Assembly (NCBI GenBank): GCA_020632795.1
Contig: JACKEV010000011.1
Location: 503,530-567,529 of the forward strand
Source of the DNA: Alphaproteobacteria bacterium
GTDB taxonomy: Bacteria; Myxococcota_A; UBA796; CAJQPC01
Length of the DNA: 64,000 nucleotides
Reading direction: 5' to 3'
How positions within the stretch are numbered: position 1 is the stretch's first letter; each line of letters begins with the position of its first letter. The notes under the pieces were generated by a model that was not told the DNA's origin, searched no databases, and was given only the letters and a program-made list of their open reading frames with translations. A program made the translations under genes and the position numbers. This document shows positions 25,952 through 35,246 of the stretch, one piece after another.

Positions 25952-26813
25952 GGTCGGCGAACCGCCTGCGGTGGTGGGCAAACACCGAGTACCCGATCAC
26001 GAACGTGAACACCGCGAAGGTCAACGTCAGCATCATCTGGCGCGGGTGAGGCATGCGCTGGTTGAGGATCAGCTCCTGGTAGACCCCCACGATGTGGGCC
26101 AGGGGGTTGAGCTGGAGCAGGAGCTGGAACTCCCGAGGGTAGGCGGCCGGGGGGTAGAAGATGGGCGTCACGAACATCCAGCCCAGCAGCACGGCGTTGA
26201 CCCAGTGGCTGGTGTCCCGGAAGTAGACGTTCGCCGTGGCCAGGAAGAAGCCCAGCCCCAGCACGAACAGCGCCTGCACCGCCACGAAGAGGGGCACCAT
26301 GAGGAAGTGCGCGGACAGCCCGTTGCCCAGGAAGATGACCCCGACCGCCAGGATCACCGTGCGCACGAGCTGGTTGAACACCGCCGACACCACCACGTAG
26401 GACGGCAGCACCGCCGCCGGGAAGTTCACCTTCTTGATCATGTGGGCGTGGTCGGTGATCGAGGTCGTCGCGCGGGTCAGGCCCTCGGAGACCGAGAACC
26501 AGGCCACCATGCCGCAGAACAGGAACAGGGAGTAGTGGACCGTGCCGCCGGTGGGGTGGAAGGTCACCCCCATCAGGACGTGGAAGACGAAGGTGTAGGT
26601 CACCAGCTCCACGATGGGGTTGACCACCGTCCAGAAGAAGCCGATGGAGCTGCCCACGTAGCGGTGCTTGAGGTCGTTCGACGCGAAGGCCATCAACAGC
26701 GAGCGGTGTCGCCAGAGCAGCAGCAGCTCGGCGCCGAGCGCACGGGGGCGTGGGCCCTCGGGCTCTCCTGTCCGAGGGCTCGGCGGCTCCGGCCTGAGCG
26801 CGGGTGCGGTCAC
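25944..26813 (-). CDS. ABC-2-type polysaccharide/polyol-phosphate export permease
   Basis: GTG 26813 begins 15 bases after the upstream gene's stop, which supports a coupled start. The 289-residue product has six hydrophobic segments and the ABC-2 pattern: an amphipathic LMAFASNDLKHRYVGSSIGFFW, then a C-terminal VTPIFYPPAAYPREFQLLLQLNPLAHIV. This is the TagG/KpsM/Wzm type that exports lipid-linked glycans. No ATPase partner is encoded next to it. A sugar transferase that starts glycan synthesis lies close by on the other strand, consistent with a surface-polysaccharide role. Confidence 0.88.
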   Translation of the reverse strand: MTAPALRPEPPSPRTGEPEGPRPRALGAELLLLWRHRSLLMAFASNDLKHRYVGSSIGFFWTVVNPIVELVTYTFVFHVLMGVTFHPTGGTVHYSLFLFCGMVAWFSVSEGLTRATTSITDHAHMIKKVNFPAAVLPSYVVVSAVFNQLVRTVILAVGVIFLGNGLSAHFLMVPLFVAVQALFVLGLGFFLATANVYFRDTSHWVNAVLLGWMFVTPIFYPPAAYPREFQLLLQLNPLAHIVGVYQELILNQRMPHPRQMMLTLTFAVFTFVIGYSVFAHHRRRFADLT

Positions 26814-26827
26814 GACATCGCAGTGTA

Positions 26828-28183
26828 TCAGGGCGGGGGGGCGTCGTTGTCCGGCAGTGAGAAGGCCACGTCGATCGACGCGCCGAACAGCAGGATGCGC
26901 GAGCGGTACTCGCCGTTGCCGACCACCTTGCCGTCCTCGACGTCCCCGCCGTTGATGTCCAGCTTGATCTGCGTCACCTCGGAGTCGGTGATCTCCGGGA
27001 TGAGCAGGAAGGCCTGCGACCAGCCCGCGTCGATGGTGAAGCGCCGCCCCAGGTGCGCGCTGCCGCCTGCGCCGTAGCCGATCTTGGGGGCGTCGGGCAG
27101 CGACACGTTCTGCCGCCGGGTGGGAACCGCCGAGGTCTCGTAGAAGGTCCCGGCGCGCGCGGTCCAGCGATCGTTGATGTCGAAGTCCCCGCCCAGCCGC
27201 AGGGACCAGGCATCGTCGTACTCGGCGGGCAGGACCACCGGGTCGGTGATGGTGGTGGGGGCGAAGGTGTTCTGGACGGTCAGCTGGAGGTCGTCGACGA
27301 CGATGTCGTCCATCGTCGACCACCTCTGGAGCACCCCAGCCAGCTCGATCTCCAGGGGCTCGATGGGCCGCACCGACACACCCGCCCGCAGGACCAGGGG
27401 CATGCGCACCGAGAGGGAGATGTCGTCGTCGCGGGTGGTCGCGTCGGTGATGATGCCGTTCCGATAGAGGGCGTGGTTGGTGAAGTCGCCCTCCAGGTAG
27501 CCGCGCCCGTTGAACTGGATGGGCGGCTGGATGGACGCGCCCACCACCACCCGCTCGCTGGGCGGACCCACCAGCAGCCCCGCGTTCCAGGAGATCTTGA
27601 ACGGGTCGGTGGCCCGCATGTCGAAGCCGATGTCCCCCGCCGGGTCGTCGGTGGTCAGCACCAGGGTCTGCCCGGCGATGAGGAGCTGCCAGTTGACCCC
27701 CGCCCCCAGGGTGATCCAGGGGTGCGGGCGGAACGCGGCCGAGGGCCCCACCTGGGTCTGCACGACGATGCTCTCGATGAGCGTGTAGCGCTGGGGGCCG
27801 TCGGCCGGGTAGGTGATGTCGGGCGCGTAGGGGGGGTAGAGCCCGAAGGCGAAGGTGAAGCGCTCCAGCCCGAAGTCGTGGCTGACCCCGATGCTCGGGA
27901 TGGGGTACGGCGGCGCGTCGTTGACGATGGGGTCGAAGGTGAGGTCGTTGTCGGGCTCGTCTGCCCGGTTGAAGGTCACCGACTGGTACGCCCCGGCCAT
28001 GTCGAAGCGCACATGCCCCCCGCGCAGCCGAATCAACCCTGCGGGGTTGTAGTACTGCGCGGAGAGGTCATCGACGCCGGCCACGAAGGCCAGGCCCCGG
28101 GAGAACGAGCGCACCCCGGGGTCGGCCAGGTAGTAGCCAGCCGCCTCAGCGCCAGGGAGCAGGGCGAGGAGCAGGACCGGCAA
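26828..28183 (-). CDS. FadL/OmpP1-type outer-membrane transporter
   Basis: A 451-residue protein starting with TTG directly after the previous stop (TAG TTG). Short signal peptide ending AEA. The N-terminus AGYYLADPGVRSFSRGLAFVAGVDDLSAQYYNPAGL contains the NPAGL motif that marks the FadL family plug. Many beta-strands follow (FTFAFGLYPPYAPDITYP, ITLGAGVNWQLLIAG, DAPKIGYGAGGSAHLG). FadL proteins take up fatty acids or other hydrophobic compounds through a lateral gate. It lies between a lipoprotein and an ABC permease gene in one transcription unit. Confidence 0.9.
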   Translation of the reverse strand: MPVLLLALLPGAEAAGYYLADPGVRSFSRGLAFVAGVDDLSAQYYNPAGLIRLRGGHVRFDMAGAYQSVTFNRADEPDNDLTFDPIVNDAPPYPIPSIGVSHDFGLERFTFAFGLYPPYAPDITYPADGPQRYTLIESIVVQTQVGPSAAFRPHPWITLGAGVNWQLLIAGQTLVLTTDDPAGDIGFDMRATDPFKISWNAGLLVGPPSERVVVGASIQPPIQFNGRGYLEGDFTNHALYRNGIITDATTRDDDISLSVRMPLVLRAGVSVRPIEPLEIELAGVLQRWSTMDDIVVDDLQLTVQNTFAPTTITDPVVLPAEYDDAWSLRLGGDFDINDRWTARAGTFYETSAVPTRRQNVSLPDAPKIGYGAGGSAHLGRRFTIDAGWSQAFLLIPEITDSEVTQIKLDINGGDVEDGKVVGNGEYRSRILLFGASIDVAFSLPDNDAPPP

Positions 28184-28954
28184 CTATGGACCCTGGTATC
28201 CGGAGCCCTGGCCCGCGCCCGCGACCACCTCGAAGTCGTCCCACTTCAGGTCGGTCTGGTAGCCGACGAGGTCGTAGCTGGTGGAGCAGTCGCTGCTGAG
28301 GGTCAGCGTGCAGGGGTCGCTGGTGCAGTCCGCCCGGTCGAAGGTGTTGTAGGCCGGGACCACCGAGCCCTCGATGTCCCGCAGCAGGTAGTTGTAGGAC
28401 GGGATCTGCCCCTGGGTGCCGATCTCGGTGTCGGCCAGCTCCTGGGACCAGTTGTCCGACTCCGTCCAGCCCTGGACGGTGGACCATTCGGCGCTGCTGG
28501 TGCCGTTGAACACGCCGCTCTTGATGGCGCCGGAGATGATGTAGTCCGCGGCCTGGTCGGTGGTGATCGAGTAGGTGTAGCCGGTCTCGTGGGTGTCGGT
28601 GTCCGAGGACTGGGTGTAGCTGTCGGCCCGGAAGACCCAGGCGTCGCCGTTCTTGTTGCCCTCGAACACCGTGCCGTTGAAGACCAGGATGAGGTTCTCG
28701 CCGGACTCGGACAGCGAGCCGAAGAACTCGGAGTCGGAGCGGGTGACCTCGGACGTCGTGGTCCAGGGGTTCTCGATCTCCTCCTCTTCGGGGGTGAAGA
28801 GGTTGGTGAAGTTGTGGGTCAGCTCGGTGGCGCAAGCGTCGTCGCTGGAGGCCCAGGTGAGGTAGAAATGCCACACGCCCTCGGCCTTGCCCTGGGCGCA
28901 GCCCGTGAGCCCGGCGAGGATCGCGGCGGCGGTGGTGATCCGGATGATGCGCAT
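28184..28954 (-). CDS. lipoprotein of unknown function
   Basis: A 256-residue protein from ATG 28954 with AAGGAAGG upstream. Lipoprotein signal with Cys19 (LTGC). The mature part is Ser/Thr/Asp-rich and predicted beta-rich, with repeated alternating strands (LILVFNGTVFEGNKNGDAWVF; DYIISGAIKSGVFNGTSSAEW), a pattern seen in lipocalin-like or beta-sandwich proteins. Two Cys pairs near the end (DCTSDPCTLTLSSDCS) could form disulfides. No catalytic site is visible. It heads a three-gene operon with a FadL-type porin. Confidence 0.75.
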   Translation of the reverse strand: MRIIRITTAAAILAGLTGCAQGKAEGVWHFYLTWASSDDACATELTHNFTNLFTPEEEEIENPWTTTSEVTRSDSEFFGSLSESGENLILVFNGTVFEGNKNGDAWVFRADSYTQSSDTDTHETGYTYSITTDQAADYIISGAIKSGVFNGTSSAEWSTVQGWTESDNWSQELADTEIGTQGQIPSYNYLLRDIEGSVVPAYNTFDRADCTSDPCTLTLSSDCSTSYDLVGYQTDLKWDDFEVVAGAGQGSGYQGP

Positions 28955-29069
28955 CGGTGTCCTTCCTTGATGCCAGGTCCCGGCTTCCCTGAGGCCGGCC
29001 CCTCGTTCTCGCACCGATTATCATGTCCGGCCGACTTTCACCTCTTTCGGGTACGGACCTCTCGGAGCC

Positions 29070-30524
<1,455 letters not shown>

Positions 30525-31862
30525 TCAGCGCGACCGCCGACGCCGCAGCGACATCCCGAGCAGCCACAGGAGCGCCGCCGCAAGAGCTGGCGCGCGGGGC
30601 TCGACCGAGCCGCACTCGCGGTTCTCCGCCCGATCGGCGCGGCGGTTCTCCTTGTCCCACTCGGCGAACTCGTCGTCGCAGGACTCGACCTGCCCCTCCA
30701 GCAGCTCAGCGGTGTTCGCCGCCTCGTTGCAGATGGGGAAGCGGTCCTCCATGTTCTCGTTGTACTGGATGTAGCGCTGCTGGACCTGGTCGGGGATGCC
30801 CGAGAGGTTGAACAGCAGGTCCCCGGTCACCTGCTCCGGCGCGTACCGCATGCGCAGCCGCGTGAACGTGGCCTCCTGGCTGGTGCCCTCGAAGCCCGAC
30901 TCCTCGACCACCCACTCGGCGAGCGCGGCGTCGTCGGGGCAGGGGTCGCAGTGGTAGGGGCTCCAGCTGTACTCCAGCAGCCAGTGGGCCTCGGTCTCGG
31001 GGGCGGTGGGCAGGGCGCTGTCCAGCCGGCCCGCGTAGTACGTCGGGAAGTCGGCGATCTCCGACATGCACTCGTCGGTGAGCGTGGCCTCGGGGTAGTT
31101 CGCGATGTGGGCCTGCCCGTCCTCCAGGTCGTTGATGACGTAGACCACCAGCTCCTGGGCGCCCGGCGAGTTCAGCGTGCCCAGCCGGATGGGCAGCGAG
31201 AACATCGGGCTGTCGTAGCCGATCTGCAGCGGCGAGAGCACCGAGGTGTCCGGCGGCATCATCTCGTAGTGGACCTGGGCCGCCAGGAAGTAGGAGCCGC
31301 TGTCGATGTACTCCTGGAGAAGGTCGGCCGCCTCGGTGGTCACGCCGTAGCCGTTCTGGTCCAGCCACCGCAGCAGGTCCCCGGACTCCTCCGCGGAGAG
31401 GATGACGATGCTGTACTCGCCCGCCTCGAACTCGGCCTCCACCTCCACCGAGCCGTCGTCCTCGGCCATGGTCGCGGTGTCGGCCCAGCCCGCGGCGTCG
31501 TTCATGGCGTAGTCGGTGCAGCCGAAGCCCCGCCCGCCGCGCGGCGCGTAGTAGTAGAAGTCCTCGCAGGTGTACTCCACCAGCCGAGGCCCGCTGTAGC
31601 GCTCGGCCTCCTCGATCATGTCGGGGATCACCGTGCGCACGTCGTCCTCGGAGAGGATCTGGGGCACGGGGATGACCATCGCGAAGTCGCTGGGGTCGCC
31701 CGCGAAGTCGTTGGCCATCGTCAGCGTCGTGCGCGTGCCCTGCCGGGCGATCAGGAGCTGGCTGGTGTTGTTGGTGATCGTCGCGCCGGGTTCCCCGACG
31801 TAGGTCCCGCAGAAGGCGTGGGCGTCCGGCGTGAGGGCCATCGCGGCGAGCATCGTGAGCAT
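30525..31862 (-). CDS. DUF2330 protein with MYXO-CTERM-like tail (paralogue 1)
   Basis: A 445-residue protein from ATG 31862 (GGAG six bases upstream). Signal peptide ending DAHA, then the DUF2330 start FCGTYVGEPGATITNNTSQLLIAR and GDPSDFAMVIPVPQIL. The C-terminus has a Cys (ECGSVEP), a hydrophobic stretch and a poly-Arg end (MSLRRRRSR), like the MYXO-CTERM sorting signal processed at the cell surface. DUF2330 function is unknown. The second copy (32379-33710) is nearly colinear and mostly identical by eye. Confidence 0.9.
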   Translation of the reverse strand: MLTMLAAMALTPDAHAFCGTYVGEPGATITNNTSQLLIARQGTRTTLTMANDFAGDPSDFAMVIPVPQILSEDDVRTVIPDMIEEAERYSGPRLVEYTCEDFYYYAPRGGRGFGCTDYAMNDAAGWADTATMAEDDGSVEVEAEFEAGEYSIVILSAEESGDLLRWLDQNGYGVTTEAADLLQEYIDSGSYFLAAQVHYEMMPPDTSVLSPLQIGYDSPMFSLPIRLGTLNSPGAQELVVYVINDLEDGQAHIANYPEATLTDECMSEIADFPTYYAGRLDSALPTAPETEAHWLLEYSWSPYHCDPCPDDAALAEWVVEESGFEGTSQEATFTRLRMRYAPEQVTGDLLFNLSGIPDQVQQRYIQYNENMEDRFPICNEAANTAELLEGQVESCDDEFAEWDKENRRADRAENRECGSVEPRAPALAAALLWLLGMSLRRRRSR

Positions 31863-31984
31863 GAGGGTCTCCGTGGACACGGTCGACCAGCGGCCCTCAG
31901 CATGAAGGGGCGCGCGCCGGACGCCGGTATGTACCCTGACCGAGGACAGCATAGCGCGAGGGTGGGGTGGACGTCGAGGAGGAT

Positions 31985-32341
31985 TCAACCGCCGGCCTCG
32001 CAGATCTCGCGCAGCTCGGTGAGGGTTCCAGCCTGGTCGGAGAGCCACTGGTAGCCGACGAGCACCTCCGTCTCGGAGAGGTCCACGGCCAGCTCGGTTG
32101 TGGCCTCACACGCGACGAAGCCAGCGTGCCTCGGGAAGGTCGTCGGGGACTCCTGGACGACGAAGTAGACGCAGTCGGCGGTCGCCTCGCTGGTGCACCA
32201 GCAGCGGACCTCGTCTACCTCTCCGTGGTTGCTGAACGGCGGGCTGTGGACGAAGTCCGCCTCCTCTGAGGAAGGCCACTCCGGCTCAGAACAGAGGTCG
32301 CCGGGCTGAGCGCAGGCCAGGAGGGCGTTCAGGAGCAGCAT
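31985..32341 (-). CDS. small Cys-rich lipoprotein
   Basis: A 118-residue product with a very short lipoprotein signal (MLLLNALLAC, Cys10). The mature part has six further Cys (LCSEP, RCWCTSE, DCVYF, ACEATT, EICEAGG) and the region ETEVLVGYQWLSDQAGTLTEL. It probably forms a disulfide-stabilised periplasmic or surface domain. It lies between two DUF2330 genes on the same strand, 37 bases after the second, and may be co-expressed with it. I do not recognise a family. Confidence 0.6.
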   Translation of the reverse strand: MLLLNALLACAQPGDLCSEPEWPSSEEADFVHSPPFSNHGEVDEVRCWCTSEATADCVYFVVQESPTTFPRHAGFVACEATTELAVDLSETEVLVGYQWLSDQAGTLTELREICEAGG

Positions 32342-32378
32342 ACCGACCCCTACGCCGCGGCCCCTCCGGGTGTGACGC

Positions 32379-33710
32379 TCAGCCCCGCCGCCGCCGCACC
32401 ATCATCACCAGCAGCCACGCCAGCGCCGCCCCCAGCGCGGGCATGCGCTGCTCGGCCGCCCCGCAGCCGCGGTTCTCCGCCCGCTCGGCGCGGCGGTTCT
32501 CCTTGTCCCACGCCGCGAATTCGTCGTCGCAGGAGTCCGCCGGGTCGTCGGCCGGCGCGGCGGTGTTGGCCGCCTCGTCGCAGAGCGGGAAGCGGTCCTC
32601 CATGTTGACGTTGTACTGGATGTAGCGCTGCTGGACCTGGTCGGGGATGCCCGAGAGGTTGAACAGCAGGTCCCCGGTCACCTGCTCGGGGGCGTACCGC
32701 ATGCGCAGCCGCGTGAACGTGGCGTCCTGGCTGGAGCCCTCGAAGCCGGACTCGCGGACCACCCACTCGGCGAGCGCGGCGTCGTCCGGGCAGGGGTCGC
32801 AGTGGTAGGGGCTCCAGCTGTACTCCAGCAGCCAGTGGGCCTCGCTGCCGGAGTCGGTGGGCAGGGCGCTGTCCAGCCGGTCCGCGTAGTACGTCGCGAA
32901 GTCGTCGATCGCCGACATGCACTCGTCGGTGAGCGTGGCCTCGGGGTAGTTCGCGATGTGGGCCTGCCCGTCCTCCAGGTCGTTGATGACGTAGACCACC
33001 AGCTCCTGGGCGCCCGGCGAGTTCAGGGTACCCAGGCGGATGGGCAGCGAGAGCACCGGGCTGTCGTAGCCGATCTGCAGCGGCGAGAGCACCGAGGTGT
33101 CCGGCGGGATCATCTCGTAGTGGACCTGGGCCGCCAGGAAGTACGAGCCCACGTCGATGTAGCCCTGGAGCAGGTCCGAGGCCTCGGCGGTCACCCCGTA
33201 GCCGTGCTGGTCCAGCCACCGCAGCAGGTCCCCGGACTCCTCCGCGGAGAGGATGACGATGCTGTACTCGCCCGCCTCGAACTCGGCCTCGACCTCCACG
33301 CTGGAGCCGGTGTCTGCGGCCATCGGGGGCTCGGCCGCGCGCTGCTCCAGCGAGTAGTCCGCCATCCTGCAGCCGACGCCCCGCCCGCCCGACCAGTAGG
33401 TGTAGAAGTCCTCGCAGGTGTACTCGACCAGCCGGGGGCCGCTGTAGCGCTCGGCCTCCTCGATCATCTCCGGGATCACCGTGCGCACGTCGTCCTCGGA
33501 GAGCACCTCGGGCACGGGGATGACCATCGCGAAGTCCGACGGGTCCCCGGCGAAGTCGTTCGCCATCGTCAGCGTCGTGCGCGTGCCCTGGCGGGCGATC
33601 AGGAGCTGGCTGGTGTTGTTCGTGATCGTCGCGCCCGGCTCGCCGACGTAGGTGCCGCAGAAGGCGTGGGCGTCCGGGGTCAGGGCCAGCGCAGCGAGCA
33701 TCGTGAGCAT
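32379..33710 (-). CDS. DUF2330 protein with MYXO-CTERM-like tail (paralogue 2)
   Basis: A 443-residue protein from ATG 33710 (GGAG upstream). Same plan as paralogue 1: signal peptide ending DAHA, FCGTYVGEPGATITNN, FAMVIPVPEVLSEDDV, a shared LQIGYDSPVLSLPIRLGTLN block and the paired Cys motif YHCDPCPDDAALAEW. The tail is RGCGAAEQRMPALGAALAW, a hydrophobic run and RRRRG. The copies differ mainly in residues 100-140 and in the linker before the tail. The upstream region is not shared, so control may differ. Confidence 0.9.
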   Translation of the reverse strand: MLTMLAALALTPDAHAFCGTYVGEPGATITNNTSQLLIARQGTRTTLTMANDFAGDPSDFAMVIPVPEVLSEDDVRTVIPEMIEEAERYSGPRLVEYTCEDFYTYWSGGRGVGCRMADYSLEQRAAEPPMAADTGSSVEVEAEFEAGEYSIVILSAEESGDLLRWLDQHGYGVTAEASDLLQGYIDVGSYFLAAQVHYEMIPPDTSVLSPLQIGYDSPVLSLPIRLGTLNSPGAQELVVYVINDLEDGQAHIANYPEATLTDECMSAIDDFATYYADRLDSALPTDSGSEAHWLLEYSWSPYHCDPCPDDAALAEWVVRESGFEGSSQDATFTRLRMRYAPEQVTGDLLFNLSGIPDQVQQRYIQYNVNMEDRFPLCDEAANTAAPADDPADSCDDEFAAWDKENRRAERAENRGCGAAEQRMPALGAALAWLLVMMVRRRRG

Positions 33711-33802
33711 GTGTTTCTCCGGCAGGCGTACAGACCCAGCATGGCGCGGCCCGGGGCGGGGCCACAAGGGGTCCGCGTAAGCGGAGCGATCCCGACGCTT
33801 AC

Positions 33803-33821
33803 AAACGCTCACACAGCGTTT
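33803..33821. promoter_or_regulatory. inverted repeat upstream of the PqqD-like operon
   Basis: AAACGCT and AGCGTTT form a perfect 7-bp inverted repeat around the spacer CACAC, in a local run of ACGCTTAC, ACGCTCAC and GCGTTTCAC elements spaced about 10 bases apart. It sits 88 bases ahead of the GTG start, between divergent transcription units, and fits a repressor or activator site for the long plus-strand operon. Confidence 0.45.
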
Positions 33822-33908
33822 CACAACGCCAACGGTCCGCGACGGCCGGACGCCGTAGGTTGGAGACGTACCGAGAAGCTCCCCCTCAATCCACAACAGG
33901 AGGCCCCC

Positions 33909-34169
33909 GTGCTGGACGCGCTCAGCCACCTCGCCATCAGCCCCTCCGGGTTCATCTTCGACCCGAGCAGCGGCGCGACCTTCACCACCAACGACACCGG
34001 CCGCGCCCTGCTCGAGGGCATCCGCGACGGTCGGTCCCTCGACGAGCTGGTCGCCCAGCTCGAGGAGACCTTCCAGGTCTACGGCAGCGACCTGCGCCGC
34101 GACGTGCTGGAGTTCGTGCGCGTGCTCCAGGACGAGGGCCTGCTCGACCGCGACTTCGAGCTGGAGTGA
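33909..34169 (+). CDS. PqqD-like small protein
   Basis: GTG 33909 is preceded by AGGAGG five bases upstream. The 86-residue product reads AISPSGFIFDPSSGATFTTND, then GRALLEGIRDGRSLDELVAQL and a C-terminal helix RRDVLEFVRVLQDEGLL. This is the PqqD winged-helix pattern: beta-hairpin with a DPxxG turn, a TNxTGxxLL-like helix and a final helix. PqqD-family proteins bind and present a substrate peptide to a partner enzyme (RRE domains). Here the next genes are an ATP-grasp ligase and a PLP decarboxylase, with no radical SAM enzyme and no obvious precursor peptide. First gene of a nine-gene run. Confidence 0.8.
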   Translation: MLDALSHLAISPSGFIFDPSSGATFTTNDTGRALLEGIRDGRSLDELVAQLEETFQVYGSDLRRDVLEFVRVLQDEGLLDRDFELE

Positions 34170-34172
34170 GCC

Positions 34173-35246
34173 ATGGGCCAGCCCTTCACCGGAACCGTGG
34201 CCGTCACCGGCCTCAACGCGACCGACAACCCCGGCCCCGGGGTGGCGGTCGCCCGCTCCCTGCGCAACGATCCCGAGTTCCAGGGGAAGATCGTGGGCCT
34301 CGCCTACGACGCCATGGACCCGGGCCTCTACATGGACGGCCTGCTGGACGCCGCCTACGTCATCCCCTACCCCTCCGCCGGGCGCCAGGCGATGTTCGAC
34401 CGCCTCGCCTACATCCAGGAGCGCACGCCCATCGACGTGATGCTCCCCAACCTCGACGCCGAGCTGCCCGCGCTCATGGGCCAGGAGGCGATCCTGGAGG
34501 AGCTGGGCATCCGCACGTTCCTGCCCTCCCGCGACGCCTACGACGCCCGCTCCAAGGGGCGGCTGGACAAGCTCAACGAGCACGGCGTGCCCGTGCCCCG
34601 CTCCGAGCTGCTCAGCGAGGTCGCGCCTCTGTACACCGTGCACGAGCGCTTCGGCTTCCCCATCGTGGTGAAGGGCGTGTTCTACGGCGCGGAGGTCGCC
34701 CGCAGCGTGGACGAGGCCGTCAAGGCCTTCCACAAGGCCGCCGCCACCTGGGGCCTGCCCGTCATCCTCCAGGAGTACGTGGAGGGCGAGGAGGTCAACG
34801 TGGCCGCGGTCGGCGACGGCCGGGGCGGCCTGGTGGGCGCGGTCGCCATGAAGAAGCTCATGCTCACCGACAAGGGCAAGGGCTGGGCCGGCGTCACCAT
34901 CCTTGACAAGGGCCTGATGAAGCTGACCCAGGACATCGTGGGCGCCCTGCAGTGGCGCGGCCCCTGCGAGATCGAGGTCCGCAAGGAGCGCGGCGGCGCC
35001 TACCACCTCATGGAGGTCAACCCCCGCATGCCCGCCTGGATCGACCTGACCCAGGGCGCGGGCCAGAACCTCCCCCTCGCCTGCGCCCGCCTGGCCGCCG
35101 GTGAGGACGTCGGGACCCTGCCCGCCTACCGCCCCGGCGTCGCCTTCATCCGCATCTCCCTCGACCAGATCGTCGACATCTCCCAGCTCGAGTCCATCGC
35201 AACGCGCGGTGAGGTCCTGCCCGCCGCGACCGAGAGGTCCGCATGA
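34173..35246 (+). CDS. ATP-grasp ligase (CarB/PylC-like)
   Basis: A 357-residue protein three bases after the PqqD-like gene. N-terminal pre-ATP-grasp part with VAVTGLNATDNPGPGVAVARSL. ATP-grasp core: SKGRLDKLNEHGVPVPRS, FGFPIVVKGVFYG, VILQEYVEGEEVNVAAVGDG, and a metal-binding EVNPRMPAWIDL in place of the usual EiNPR. It would couple ATP hydrolysis to formation of an amide-type bond between a carboxylate and an amine. Overlaps the decarboxylase gene by four bases (ATGA). Confidence 0.9.
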   Translation: MGQPFTGTVAVTGLNATDNPGPGVAVARSLRNDPEFQGKIVGLAYDAMDPGLYMDGLLDAAYVIPYPSAGRQAMFDRLAYIQERTPIDVMLPNLDAELPALMGQEAILEELGIRTFLPSRDAYDARSKGRLDKLNEHGVPVPRSELLSEVAPLYTVHERFGFPIVVKGVFYGAEVARSVDEAVKAFHKAAATWGLPVILQEYVEGEEVNVAAVGDGRGGLVGAVAMKKLMLTDKGKGWAGVTILDKGLMKLTQDIVGALQWRGPCEIEVRKERGGAYHLMEVNPRMPAWIDLTQGAGQNLPLACARLAAGEDVGTLPAYRPGVAFIRISLDQIVDISQLESIATRGEVLPAATERSA

